Shown here in pieces: positions 12,001-19,800 of a DNA stretch of 64,000 nucleotides. The number at the start of each line of letters is the position of its first letter. The first letter of the stretch is position 1. The stretch is taken from NCBI RefSeq assembly GCF_963678975.1, contig NC_089281.1, positions 29,377,616 through 29,441,615 of the forward strand, written 5' to 3'. The stretch is from Dysidea avara. Lineage: Eukaryota > Porifera > Demospongiae > Dictyoceratida > Dysideidae. Both the position numbers and the translations under genes were made by a program. A model generated the notes under the pieces. That model did no database searches. It was not told the DNA's origin and was given only the letters and a program-made list of their open reading frames with translations.

Positions 12001-12231
12001 GCGTGCGTGCGTGTGTGTGTGTGTGGTGTGTGTGTGTGTGTAACTTACCAGTTGCATACATGTTACATACAGATGTCAAGAAAACGAGACAGAGAGACAG
12101 GACTGGATACAGTCAAGTACACAGTTGTAAAGCAGCACAATTTAACAATATCTGGAGCACCAGTGAAATTTGTACATGTACAATTAGACTGTGACATATC
12201 AAAAACCCCATTTTGTGTAAATCCAACTTGA
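8282..12231 (+). CDS. B4GALT7: Xylosylprotein beta-1,4-galactosyltransferase 7
   Basis: B4GALT7 adds the first galactose to xylose in the glycosaminoglycan linker of proteoglycans, in the Golgi. Exons are 8282-8857, 9355-9438, 9486-9590 and 12073-12231, joined in phase 0, giving 307 aa (human about 327). Residues 8-25 form a type II signal anchor ([18 protein letters not shown]). Catalytic landmarks follow: [40 protein letters not shown], the metal-binding [28 protein letters not shown], the acceptor-site [23 protein letters not shown] with the metal-binding histidine, and the C-terminal cysteine-bearing [11 protein letters not shown]. Exon 1 ends at AGG, where a (GT)n microsatellite supplies the splice donor. 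Intron 3 (2.5 kb) carries an hAT-like element and a second GT repeat just before the acceptor. All key residues are present. Confidence 0.95.
8858..9021 (+). repeat. (GT)n microsatellite starting at the B4GALT7 exon 1 donor
   Basis: About 164 bp of GT repeats with a GGGTG-rich centre. The first GT is the only donor that joins exon 1 to exon 2 ([12 protein letters not shown]) in frame with the family alignment. A frame runs through the repeat as a VCVC tract but has no family support. Confidence 0.95.
9606..10357. mobile_element. Non-autonomous DNA element, hAT-like ends
   Basis: The ends CAGGGGCGGATCCAGGA and, inverted, CAATGGCGGATCCAGGA form terminal repeats, and both borders are flanked by TAGTA. 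Interior sequence (a T-run followed by GCAACTCTTTGATGTGGTAC) recurs at 12487-12640, so this is a family. No transposase frame. It lies in B4GALT7 intron 3. Confidence 0.7.
10358..11974 (+). other. Remaining B4GALT7 intron 3, no gene seen
   Basis: Only short chance frames. A fold-back pair sits near 11219-11420 (CAGGAAATTTTGATGA against TTGTCAAAATTTCCTG) and one CTCTAATAGAACAGTCAC motif near 11729. Confidence 0.6.
11219..11420. mobile_element. Small MITE with AGGAAATTTTGA ends
   Basis: Inverted ends CATACAACAGGAAATTTTGA and TCAAAATTTCCTGTCATACA surround about 150 bp. It resembles the element at 31367-31564 in the shared end word AGGAAATTTTGA. Confidence 0.55.
11975..12041 (+). repeat. GT/GCGT microsatellite upstream of B4GALT7 exon 4
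   Basis: About 67 bp of GTGTG and GCGTGC words ending 31 bp before the exon 4 start, in the usual position of the polypyrimidine tract; the acceptor context is therefore atypical. Confidence 0.9.
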
Positions 12232-12276
12232 CAATGAAATTTTATTAACTCAGCGAAAGTAGAAAGCGAGGAAAAC

Positions 12277-12366
12277 GTACAACATAGGGTATTCTCAGGC
12301 TATAACCCTGCTTTAGGTTTACTTAACTTTAATGATCAAATGAGAACTGATGTTTTCATTGTACTA
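12277..12366 (-). pseudogene. Decayed 5S rRNA-like sequence
   Basis: Read in minus, it follows the local 5S gene (AACATAGGGTATTCTCAGGC, then AACTTTAATGATCAAATGAG and GAACTGATGTTTTCA on the plus strand) with many substitutions and loss of about 20 bp around the box C region. It lies 45 bp after the B4GALT7 stop. Confidence 0.75.
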
Positions 12367-12379
12367 GATATTTGCTTAG

Positions 12380-12468
12380 CTAGTTCTCATCCGATCACTG
12401 AAGGTAAGCAGCGTCAGGCAGGGTTGGTACTTGGATGAGTGACCGCCTGGGAATACCATGTTGCAGAC
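12380..12468 (+). pseudogene. Truncated 5S rRNA-like sequence
   Basis: Plus-strand 5S sequence from TAGTTCTCATCCGATCACTG through GGTACTTGGATGAGTGACCG to CCATGTTGCAGAC, followed by a T-run. The first 28 or so bases of the gene are missing. Orientation is opposite to the main array and to its neighbour 14 bp away. Confidence 0.8.
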
Positions 12469-12486
12469 TTTTTATTTTTGCCTAAA

Positions 12487-13856
12487 GCTTTATGAGTTGT
12501 TAGGCCATGCAAAGTTAATTCTATGTTTCTAGTCCTACCAATTCCCCAGGTGACCACGCTTTTTTTTTTTGCAACTTTTTTATGTGGTACACTACATTTG
12601 ATGTAGCAGTACATGGTAAAAACAACGTCAATATAGTACCGTTTATGTAGGGATAGCCCTGAAAATTTCACATGCCGCCCAAAATTCCACCTTTACAAAT
12701 AACCCTAGAGACACTTCACGCGACAAAAATCACCTTTACAGAATAGTACTAGTCCATATAATATACAATACAGCATTAAATACAACAAACACTTACAGGT
12801 GGCCGAATATAGAATTTTTTTTAAATCGCCAAAACTTGAATTTTAGTCCCACTGCCTCACTGGCCTGCTTCACTGGCCTGACTGCCTCACTGACCACAGT
12901 GAATAAATAACTCACAATAATAAACAAACAAAATTACAAATAACAACACACATAAAAGAATGTATATACGATTACTTAAAGATAAAGATTCAGTCAAATG
13001 AACAAAAGATTCAGTCAGTCACTGACCACAGTCGCAAGGCTAGTGGTCAAACGAAGCAGCATACGGCCATCATTTCACGTCACAATAACAAACTCACCAG
13101 TGGGATGTGCCTTTTGGGGTTCCGACAAGTGTAGGCCCTCTGCGCCTTGTCTTTTCTTTTATCTTCAATCAGGCTGCTTGTCTTCTTCATCCAATGAAAC
13201 CATATCAAGGCATGAATTTTCTGTATCAACACTTTCTTTCAGCAGCAGATGCCACAGAATTATTTCAGAGCTGGATTTTAGAAGTGCTTCAGTCCTGGCG
13301 CTACTTTGAGAAGATATACTAGCTAGATATCCTCTGCAACTTCACAATTGAGATCCTGTTCACGATAGGTTTTTGACCACCCCCATCAAATAAAAATTGA
13401 GGTGGACTAATAGCAATAGAGTACAGAGATATAATACAAAGTCACTCTAATACAACAGTCACAAGTTAGCTGTGCTACAACAAAAACTAGTATTTCTTAA
13501 AAATTGTTAATTTAAAAATGAAGTAGGGATCTATGCAATAAAAAAAAAGAGATTAATGATGGTATTACAGCATAGCTCAGTAAGAAAATCCCTACTTTGG
13601 CTTGCGTATTAGCTATAACAATTATTTTGCTCAATGCCAAAGTAGGGACTTTCCAACTGAGCTATGCTGTAATACCATCATTCATCTCTTGTTTCACTAC
13701 TTTTTATTACATAGATCCTACTTCATTTATAGATTAACAATTTTTATAATACTAGTGTGTAAAATTAGCGCAACTTTATACGAAAAGAGTGTGTACAAGA
13801 CGTGAAAACCTTAACAGATATAAAATTATGGTAATTGTGCAATTCGTTCAGCAAAA
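12487..13856. mobile_element. hAT-like element copy split by an insertion
   Basis: 12487-12640 matches 9655-9800 (CCATGCAAAGTTAATTCTAT, GTGGTACACTACATTTGATG), and 13745-13856 matches 9825-9945 (AACAGATATAAAAT, TTCGTTCAGCAAAAAAACTG). About 1.1 kb of other DNA lies between, including the fold-back at 13505-13742. The 13000-13320 frames show no family. Confidence 0.6.
13505..13742. mobile_element. Fold-back MITE
   Basis: Arms of about 100 bp: TTGTTAATTTAAAAATGAAG, TGATGGTATTACAGCATAGC and AAATCCCTACTTTGG on the left are repeated inverted on the right (CCAAAGTAGGGACTTTCC, GCTATGCTGTAATACCATCA, AGATTAACAA). Member of the AGTAGGGAY fold-back group. Confidence 0.85.
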
Positions 13857-13891
13857 AAACTGACCAACAAACAAGCAAACAAATAAAGAAA

Positions 13892-14009
13892 ATCTACAAC
13901 ACAGGGTATTCCCAGGCGGTCACCCATCCAAGTACTAACCCTGCCCGACGCTGCTTAACTTCAGTGATCGGACGAGAACTGGTGCTTTCAACGTAGTATG
14001 GTCGTAGAC
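13892..14009 (-). rRNA. 5S rRNA copy 1
   Basis: Consensus across the gene except at its 3' terminal base. Read in minus it starts GTCTACGACCATACTACG and contains the internal promoter (TTAAGCAGCGTCGGGC, then TACTTGGATGGGTGACC). Last unit at the downstream edge of the array. Confidence 0.93.
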
Positions 14010-14032
14010 ATTTGTTATGCCATTCTACTGCC

Positions 14033-14040
14033 TATTTATA
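14033..14040 (-). promoter_or_regulatory. Upstream TATA-like box of 5S units (representative)
   Basis: TATAAATA in minus, at -31 to -24 from the first base of 5S copy 1. It is kept in nearly every spacer at the same distance (copy 18's spacer also keeps it). TATA-like elements upstream of 5S genes are known in several invertebrates and fungi; function here is inferred. Confidence 0.65.
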
Positions 14041-14156
14041 CACACAACATTCCAGCAAACTACTCTCTTAATCTCTGCTATTAAAAATCCATTTGCTAAA
14101 AGCTGAAGTAAAAAGCTTACCATTGGTAAAAAAAAAGAAGGAAGAAAAACACAAAA

Positions 14157-14274
14157 GTCTACAACATAGGGTATTCCCAGGCGGTCACCCATCCAAGTAC
14201 TAACCCTGCCCGACGCTGCTTAACTTCAGTGATCGGACGAGAACTGGTGCTTTCAACGTAGTATAGTCGTAGAC
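14157..14274 (-). rRNA. 5S rRNA copy 2
   Basis: Two differences from consensus: plus-strand CATAGG for CACAGG, and TATAGTCG for TATGGTCG. Confidence 0.92.
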
Positions 14275-14390
14275 ATTTGTTATGCTATTCTACTGCCTAT
14301 TTATACACACAACATTCCAGTAAACTACTCTCTTAATCTCTGCTATTAAAAATCCATTTGCTAAAAGCTTACCATTGGTTAAAAACAAGA

Positions 14391-14508
14391 GTCTACAACA
14401 CAGGGTATTCCCAGGTGGTCACCCATCCAAGTACTAACCCTGCCCGACGCTGCTTAACTTCAGTGATCGGACGAGAACTGGTGCTTTCAACGTAGTATGG
14501 TCGTAGAC
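14391..14508 (-). rRNA. 5S rRNA copy 3
   Basis: One difference (plus-strand CAGGTGGTC). Confidence 0.93.
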
Positions 14509-14624
14509 ATCTGTTATACTATTCTACTGCCTATTTATACACACAACATTCCAGTAAACTACTCTCTTAATCTCTGCTATTAAAAATCCATTTGCTAAAA
14601 GCTTACCATTGGTTAAAAACAAAA

Positions 14625-14742
14625 GTCTACAACGCAGGGTATTCCCAGGCGGTCACCCATCCAAGTACTAACCCTGCCCGACACTGCTTAACTTCAGTGA
14701 TCGGACGAGAACTGGTGCTTTCAATGTAGTATGGTTGTAGAC
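14625..14742 (-). rRNA. 5S rRNA copy 4
   Basis: Four differences (plus strand ACGCAGG, CGACACTGC, CAATGTAG, GGTTGTAG); the most diverged full-length copy of block 1. Confidence 0.88.
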
Positions 14743-14861
14743 ATTTGTTATGCCATTCTACTACCTATTTATACACACAACATTCCAGCAAACTACTCTC
14801 TTAATCTCTGCTATTAAAAATCCATTTGCTAAAAGCTGAAGTAAAAAGCTTACCATTGGTT

Positions 14862-14870
14862 AAAAAAAAA
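14862..14870 (-). terminator. Pol III T-run terminator (representative)
   Basis: Nine A on the plus strand, that is nine T immediately 3' of 5S copy 5. Runs of 4-10 T follow almost every copy at the same place, as expected for RNA polymerase III. Confidence 0.85.
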
Positions 14871-14988
14871 GTCTACAACACAGGGTATTCCCAGGCGGTC
14901 ACCCATCCAAGTACTAACCCTGCCCGACGCTGCTTAACTTCAGTGATCGGACGAGAACTGGTGCTTTCAACGTAGTATGGTCGTAGAC
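14871..14988 (-). rRNA. 5S rRNA copy 5
   Basis: Matches the array consensus at all positions. Confidence 0.96.
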
Positions 14989-15104
14989 ATTTGTTATACT
15001 ATTCTACTGCCTATTTATACACACAACATTCCAGTAAACTACTCTCTTAATCTCTGCTATTAAAAATCCATTTGCTAAAAGCTTACCATTGGTTTAAAAA
15101 AAAA

Positions 15105-15214
15105 GTCTACAACACAGGGTATTCCCAGGCGGTCACCCATCCAAGTACTAACCCTGCCCGACGCTTCAGTGATCGGACGGGAACTGGTGCTTTCAACGTA
15201 GTATGGTCGTAGAC
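15105..15214 (-). rRNA. 5S rRNA copy 6, 8 bp deletion
   Basis: Lacks 8 bp (TGCTTAAC, plus strand) inside the box A segment of the internal promoter, plus one substitution; likely non-functional. Confidence 0.85.
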
Positions 15215-15342
15215 ATTTGTTATGCCATTCTACTGCCTATTTATACACACAACATTCCAGCAAACTACTCTCTTAATCTCTGCTATTAAAAATCCATTTG
15301 CTAAAAGCTGAAGTAAAAAGCTTACCATTGGTTAAAAAAAAA

Positions 15343-15459
15343 GTCTACAACACAGGGTATTCCCAGGCGGTCACCCATCCAAGTACTAACCTTCCCGACG
15401 CTGCTTAACTTCAGTGATCGGACGAGAACTGGTGCTTTCAACGTAGTATGGTCGTAGAC
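15343..15459 (-). rRNA. 5S rRNA copy 7, 1 bp deletion
   Basis: Plus-strand ACCTTCCCGAC replaces ACCCTGCCCGAC, a one-base loss in the central domain. Confidence 0.88.
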
Positions 15460-15575
15460 ATTTGTTATACTATTCTACTGCCTATTTATACACACAACAT
15501 TCCAGTAAACTACTCTCTTAATCTCTGCTATTAAAAATCCATTTGCTAAAAGCTTACCATTGGTTAAAAACAAAA

Positions 15576-15693
15576 GTCTACAACACAGGGTATTCCCAGG
15601 CGGTCACCCATCCAAGTATTAACCCTACCCGACGCTGCTTACCTTCAGTGATCGGACGAGAACTGGTGCTTTCAACGTAGTATGGTCGTAGAC
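15576..15693 (-). rRNA. 5S rRNA copy 8
   Basis: Three differences (plus strand AAGTATTAAC, CCTACCCG, CTTACCTTC), all shared with copy 10. Confidence 0.9.
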
Positions 15694-15821
15694 ATTTGTT
15701 ATACCATTCTACTGCCTATTTATACACACAACATTCCAGCAAACTACTCTCTTAATCTCTGCTATTAAAAATCCATTTGCTAAAAGCTGAAGTAAAAAGC
15801 TTACCATTGGTTAAAAAAAAA

Positions 15822-15939
15822 GTCTACAACACAGGGTATTCCCAGGCGGTCACCCATCCAAGTACTAACCCTGCCCGACGCTGCTTAACTTCAGTGATCG
15901 GACGAGAACTGGTGCTTTCAACGTAGTATGGTCGTAGAC
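15822..15939 (-). rRNA. 5S rRNA copy 9
   Basis: Consensus sequence; followed by a B-type spacer. Confidence 0.96.
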
Positions 15940-16055
15940 ATTTGTTATACTATTCTACTGCCTATTTATACACACAACATTCCAGTAAACTACTCTCTTA
16001 ATCTCTGCTATTAAAAATCCATTTGCTAAAAGCTTACCATTGGTTAAAAACAAAA

Positions 16056-16173
16056 GTCTACAACACAGGGTATTCCCAGGCGGTCACCCATCCAAGTATT
16101 AACCCTACCCGACGCTGCTTACCTTCAGTGATCGGACGAGAACTGGTGCTTTCAACGTAGTATGGTCGTAGAC
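16056..16173 (-). rRNA. 5S rRNA copy 10
   Basis: Carries the same three substitutions as copy 8, marking a two-unit duplication. Confidence 0.9.
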
Positions 16174-16301
16174 ATTTGTTATACCATTCTACTGCCTATT
16201 TATACACACAACATTCCAGCAAACTACTCTCTTAATCTCTGCTATTAAAAATCCATTTGCTAAAAGCTGAAGTAAAAAGCTTACCATTGGTTAAAAAAAA
16301 A

Positions 16302-16419
16302 GTCTACAACACAGGGTATTCCCAGGCGGTCACCCATCCAAGTACTAACCCTGCCCGACGCTGCTTAACTTCAGTGATCGGACGAGAACTGGTGCTTTCA
16401 ACGTAGTATGGTCGTAAAC
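16302..16419 (-). rRNA. 5S rRNA copy 11
   Basis: One difference near the 5' end of the RNA (plus-strand GTCGTAAAC). Confidence 0.93.
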
Positions 16420-16534
16420 ATTTGTTATGCCATTCTACTGCCTATTTATACACACAACATTCCAGTAAACTACTCTCTTAATCTCTGCTATTAAAAATCC
16501 ATTTGCTAAAAGCTTACCATTGGTTTAAAAAAAA

Positions 16535-16652
16535 GTCTACAACACAGGGTATTCCCAGGCGGTCACCCATCCAAGTACTAACCCTGCCCGACGCTGCTTA
16601 ACTTCAGTGATCGGACGAGAACTGGTGCTTTCAACGTAGTATGGTCGTAGAC
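16535..16652 (-). rRNA. 5S rRNA copy 12
   Basis: Consensus sequence; upstream spacer carries the longer purine-rich tail. Confidence 0.96.
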
Positions 16653-16809
16653 ATTTGTTATGCCATTCTACTGCCTATTTATACACACAACATTCCAGCA
16701 AACTACTCTCTTAATCTCTGCTATTAAAAATCCATTTGCTAAAAGCTGAAGTAAAAAGCTTACCATTGGTAAAAAAATTATAAAAAAAAGAAGGAAGAAA
16801 AACACAAAA

Positions 16810-16927
16810 GTCTACAACATAGGGTATTCCCAGGCGGTCACCCATCCAAGTACTAACCCTGCCCGACGCTGCTTAACTTCAGTGATCGGACGAGAACTGG
16901 TGCTTTCAACGTAGTATGGTCGTAGAC
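16810..16927 (-). rRNA. 5S rRNA copy 13
   Basis: One difference (plus-strand CATAGG), shared with copies 2, 16 and 22, all beside a long-tail spacer. Confidence 0.93.
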
Positions 16928-17043
16928 ATTTGTTATACTATTCTACTGCCTATTTATACACACAACATTCCAGTAAACTACTCTCTTAATCTCTGCTATT
17001 AAAAATCCATTTGCTAAAAGCTTACCATTGGTTAAAAACAAAA

Positions 17044-17161
17044 GTCTACAGCACAGGGTATTCCCAGGCGGTCACCCATCCAAGTACTAACCCTGCCCGA
17101 CGCTGCTTAACTTCAGTGATCGGACGAGAACTGGTGCTTTCAACGTAGTATGGTTGTAGAC
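17044..17161 (-). rRNA. 5S rRNA copy 14
   Basis: Two differences (plus-strand TACAGCAC and GGTTGTAG). Confidence 0.92.
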
Positions 17162-17289
17162 ATTTGTTATGCCATTCTACTGCCTATTTATACACACAAC
17201 ATTCCAGCAAACTACTCTCTTAATCTCTGCTATTAAAAATCCATTTGCTAAAAGCTGAAGTAAAAAGCTTACCATTGGTTAAAAAAAAA

Positions 17290-17407
17290 GTCTACAACAC
17301 AGGGTATTCCCAGGCGGTCACCCATCCAAGTACTAACCCTGCCCGACGCTGCTTAACTTCAGTGATCGGACGAGAACTGGTGCTTTCAACGTAGTATGGT
17401 CGTAGAC
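17290..17407 (-). rRNA. 5S rRNA copy 15
   Basis: Consensus sequence. Confidence 0.96.
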
Positions 17408-17564
17408 ATTTGTTATGCCATTCTACTGCCTATTTATACACACAACATTCCAGCAAACTACTCTCTTAATCTCTGCTATTAAAAATCCATTTGCTAAAAG
17501 CTGAAGTAAAAAGCTTACCATTGGTAAAAAAATTATAAAAAAAAGAAGGAAGAAAAACACAAAA

Positions 17565-17682
17565 GTCTACAACATAGGGTATTCCCAGGCGGTCACCCAT
17601 CCAAGTACTAACCCTGCCCGACGCTGCTTAACTTCAGTGATCGGACGAGAACTGGTGCTTTCAACGTAGTATGGTCGTAGAC
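17565..17682 (-). rRNA. 5S rRNA copy 16
   Basis: One difference (plus-strand CATAGG). Confidence 0.93.
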
Positions 17683-17798
17683 ATTTGTTATACTATTCTA
17701 CTGCCTATTTATACACACAACATTCCAGTAAACTACTCTCTTAATCTCTGCTATTAAAAATCCATTTGCTAAAAGCTTACCATTGGTTAAAAACAAAA

Positions 17799-17916
17799 GT
17801 CTACAACACAGGGTATTCCCAGGCGGTCACCCATCCAAGTACTAACCCTGCCCGACGCTGCTTACCTTCAGTGATCGGACGAGAACTGGTGCTTTCAACG
17901 TAGTATGGTCGTAGAC
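17799..17916 (-). rRNA. 5S rRNA copy 17
   Basis: One difference (plus-strand CTTACCTTC), also found in copies 8 and 10; its upstream spacer is an A/B hybrid. Confidence 0.93.
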
Positions 17917-18073
17917 ATTTGTTATACCATTCTACTGCCTATTTATACACACAACATTCCAGTAAACTACTCTCTTAATCTCTGCTATTAAAAATCCATT
18001 TGCTAAAAGCTGAAGTAAAAAGCTTACCATTGGTAAAAAAATTAAAAAATAAAGAAGGAAGAAAAACGCAAAA

Positions 18074-18191
18074 GTCTACAACACAGGGTATTCCCAGGTG
18101 GTCACCCATCCAAGTACTAACCCTGCCCGACGTTGCTTAACTTCAGTGATCGGACGAGAACTGGTGCTTTCAACGTAGTATGGTCGTAGAC
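18074..18191 (-). rRNA. 5S rRNA copy 18
   Basis: Two differences (plus-strand CAGGTGGTC and GACGTTGC). Confidence 0.92.
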
Positions 18192-18319
18192 ATTCGTTAT
18201 ACCATTCTACTGCCTATTTATATACACAACATTCCAGCAAACTACTCTCTTAATCTCTGCTATTAAAAATCCATTTGCTAAAAGCTGAAGTAAAAAGCTT
18301 ACCATTGGTTAAAAAAAAA

Positions 18320-18437
18320 GTCTACAACACAGGGTATTCCCAGGCGGTCACCCATCCAAGTACTAACCCTGCCCGATGCTGCTTAACTTCAGTGATCGGA
18401 CGAGAACTGGTGCTTTCAACGTAGTATGGTCGTAGAC
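18320..18437 (-). rRNA. 5S rRNA copy 19
   Basis: One difference (plus-strand CCGATGCTG). Confidence 0.93.
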
Positions 18438-18565
18438 ATTTGTTATGCCATTCTACTGCCTATTTATACACACAACATTCCAGCAAACTACTCTCTTAAT
18501 CTCTGCAATTAAAAATCCATTTGCTAAAAGCTGAAGTAAAAAGCTTACCATTGGTTAAAAAAAAA

Positions 18566-18683
18566 GTCTACAACACAGGGTATTCCCAGGCGGTCACCCA
18601 TCCAAGTACTAACCCTGCCCGACGCTGCTTAACTTCAGTGATCGGACGAGAACTGGTGCTTTCAACGTAGTATGGTCGTAGAC
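18566..18683 (-). rRNA. 5S rRNA copy 20
   Basis: Consensus sequence, in a run of A-type spacers. Confidence 0.96.
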
Positions 18684-18811
18684 ATTTGTTATGCCATTCT
18701 ACTGCCTATTTATACACACAACATTCCAGCAAACTACTCTCTTAATCTCTGCTATTAAAAATCCATTTGCTAAAAGCTGAAGTAAAAAGCTTACCATTGG
18801 TTAAAAAAAAA

Positions 18812-18929
18812 GTCTACAACACAGGGTATTCCCAGGCGGTCACCCATCCAAGTACTAACCCTGCCCGACGCTGCTTAACTTCAGTGATCGGACGAGAACT
18901 GGTGCTTTCAACGTAGTATGGTCGTAGAC
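18812..18929 (-). rRNA. 5S rRNA copy 21
   Basis: Consensus sequence; its whole unit is almost identical to that of copy 20. Confidence 0.96.
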
Positions 18930-19086
18930 ATTTGTTATGCCATTCTACTGCCTATTTATACACACAACATTCCAGCAAACTACTCTCTTAATCTCTGCTA
19001 TTAAAAATCCATTTGCTAAAAGCTGAAGTAAAAAGCTTACCATTGATAAAAAAATTATAAAAAAACGAAGGAAGAAAAACACAAAA

Positions 19087-19204
19087 GTCTACAACATAGG
19101 GTATTCCCAGGCGGTCACCCATCCAAGTACTAACCCTGCCCGACGCTGCTTAACTTCAGTGATCAGACGAGAACTGGTGCTTTCAACGTAGTATGGTCGT
19201 AGAC
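19087..19204 (-). rRNA. 5S rRNA copy 22
   Basis: Two differences (plus-strand CATAGG and GATCAGACG). Confidence 0.92.
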
Positions 19205-19320
19205 ATTTGTTATACTATCCTACTGCCTATTTATACACACAACATTCCAGTAAACTACTCTCTTAATCTCTGCTATTAAAAATCCATTTGCTAAAAGCTT
19301 ACCATTGGTTAAAAACAAAA

Positions 19321-19438
19321 GTCTACAACACAGGGTATTCCCAGGCGGTCACCCATCCAAGTACTAACCCTGCCCGACGCTGCTTAACTTCAGTGATAGG
19401 ACGAGAACTGGTGCTTTCAACGTAGTATGGTTGTAGAC
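19321..19438 (-). rRNA. 5S rRNA copy 23
   Basis: Two differences (plus-strand GTGATAGGAC and GGTTGTAG). Confidence 0.92.
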
Positions 19439-19554
19439 ATTTGTTATGCCATTCTACTGCCTATTTATACACACAACATTCCAGTAAACTACTCTCTTAA
19501 TCTCTGCTATTAAAAATCCATTTGCTAAAAGCTTACCATTGGTTAAAAAAAAAA

Positions 19555-19672
19555 GTCTACAACACAGGGTATTCCCAGGCGGTCACCCATCCAAGTACTA
19601 ACCCTGCCCGACGCTGCTTAACTTCAGTGATCGGACGAGAACTGGTGCTTTCAACGTAGTATGGTCGTAGAC
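19555..19672 (-). rRNA. 5S rRNA copy 24
   Basis: Consensus sequence. Confidence 0.96.
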
Positions 19673-19800
19673 ATTTGTTATGCCATTCTACTGCCTATTT
19701 ATACACACAACATTCCAGCAAACTACTCTCTTAATCTCTGCTATTAAAAATCCATTTGCTAAAAGCTGAAGTAAAAAGCTTACCATTGGTTTAAAAAAAA

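Noticed and set aside
13000-13320. 103 aa frame between the B4GALT7 gene and the 5S array
   Set aside because: No recognisable family and it lies inside repeat-derived DNA between two halves of an hAT-like element.
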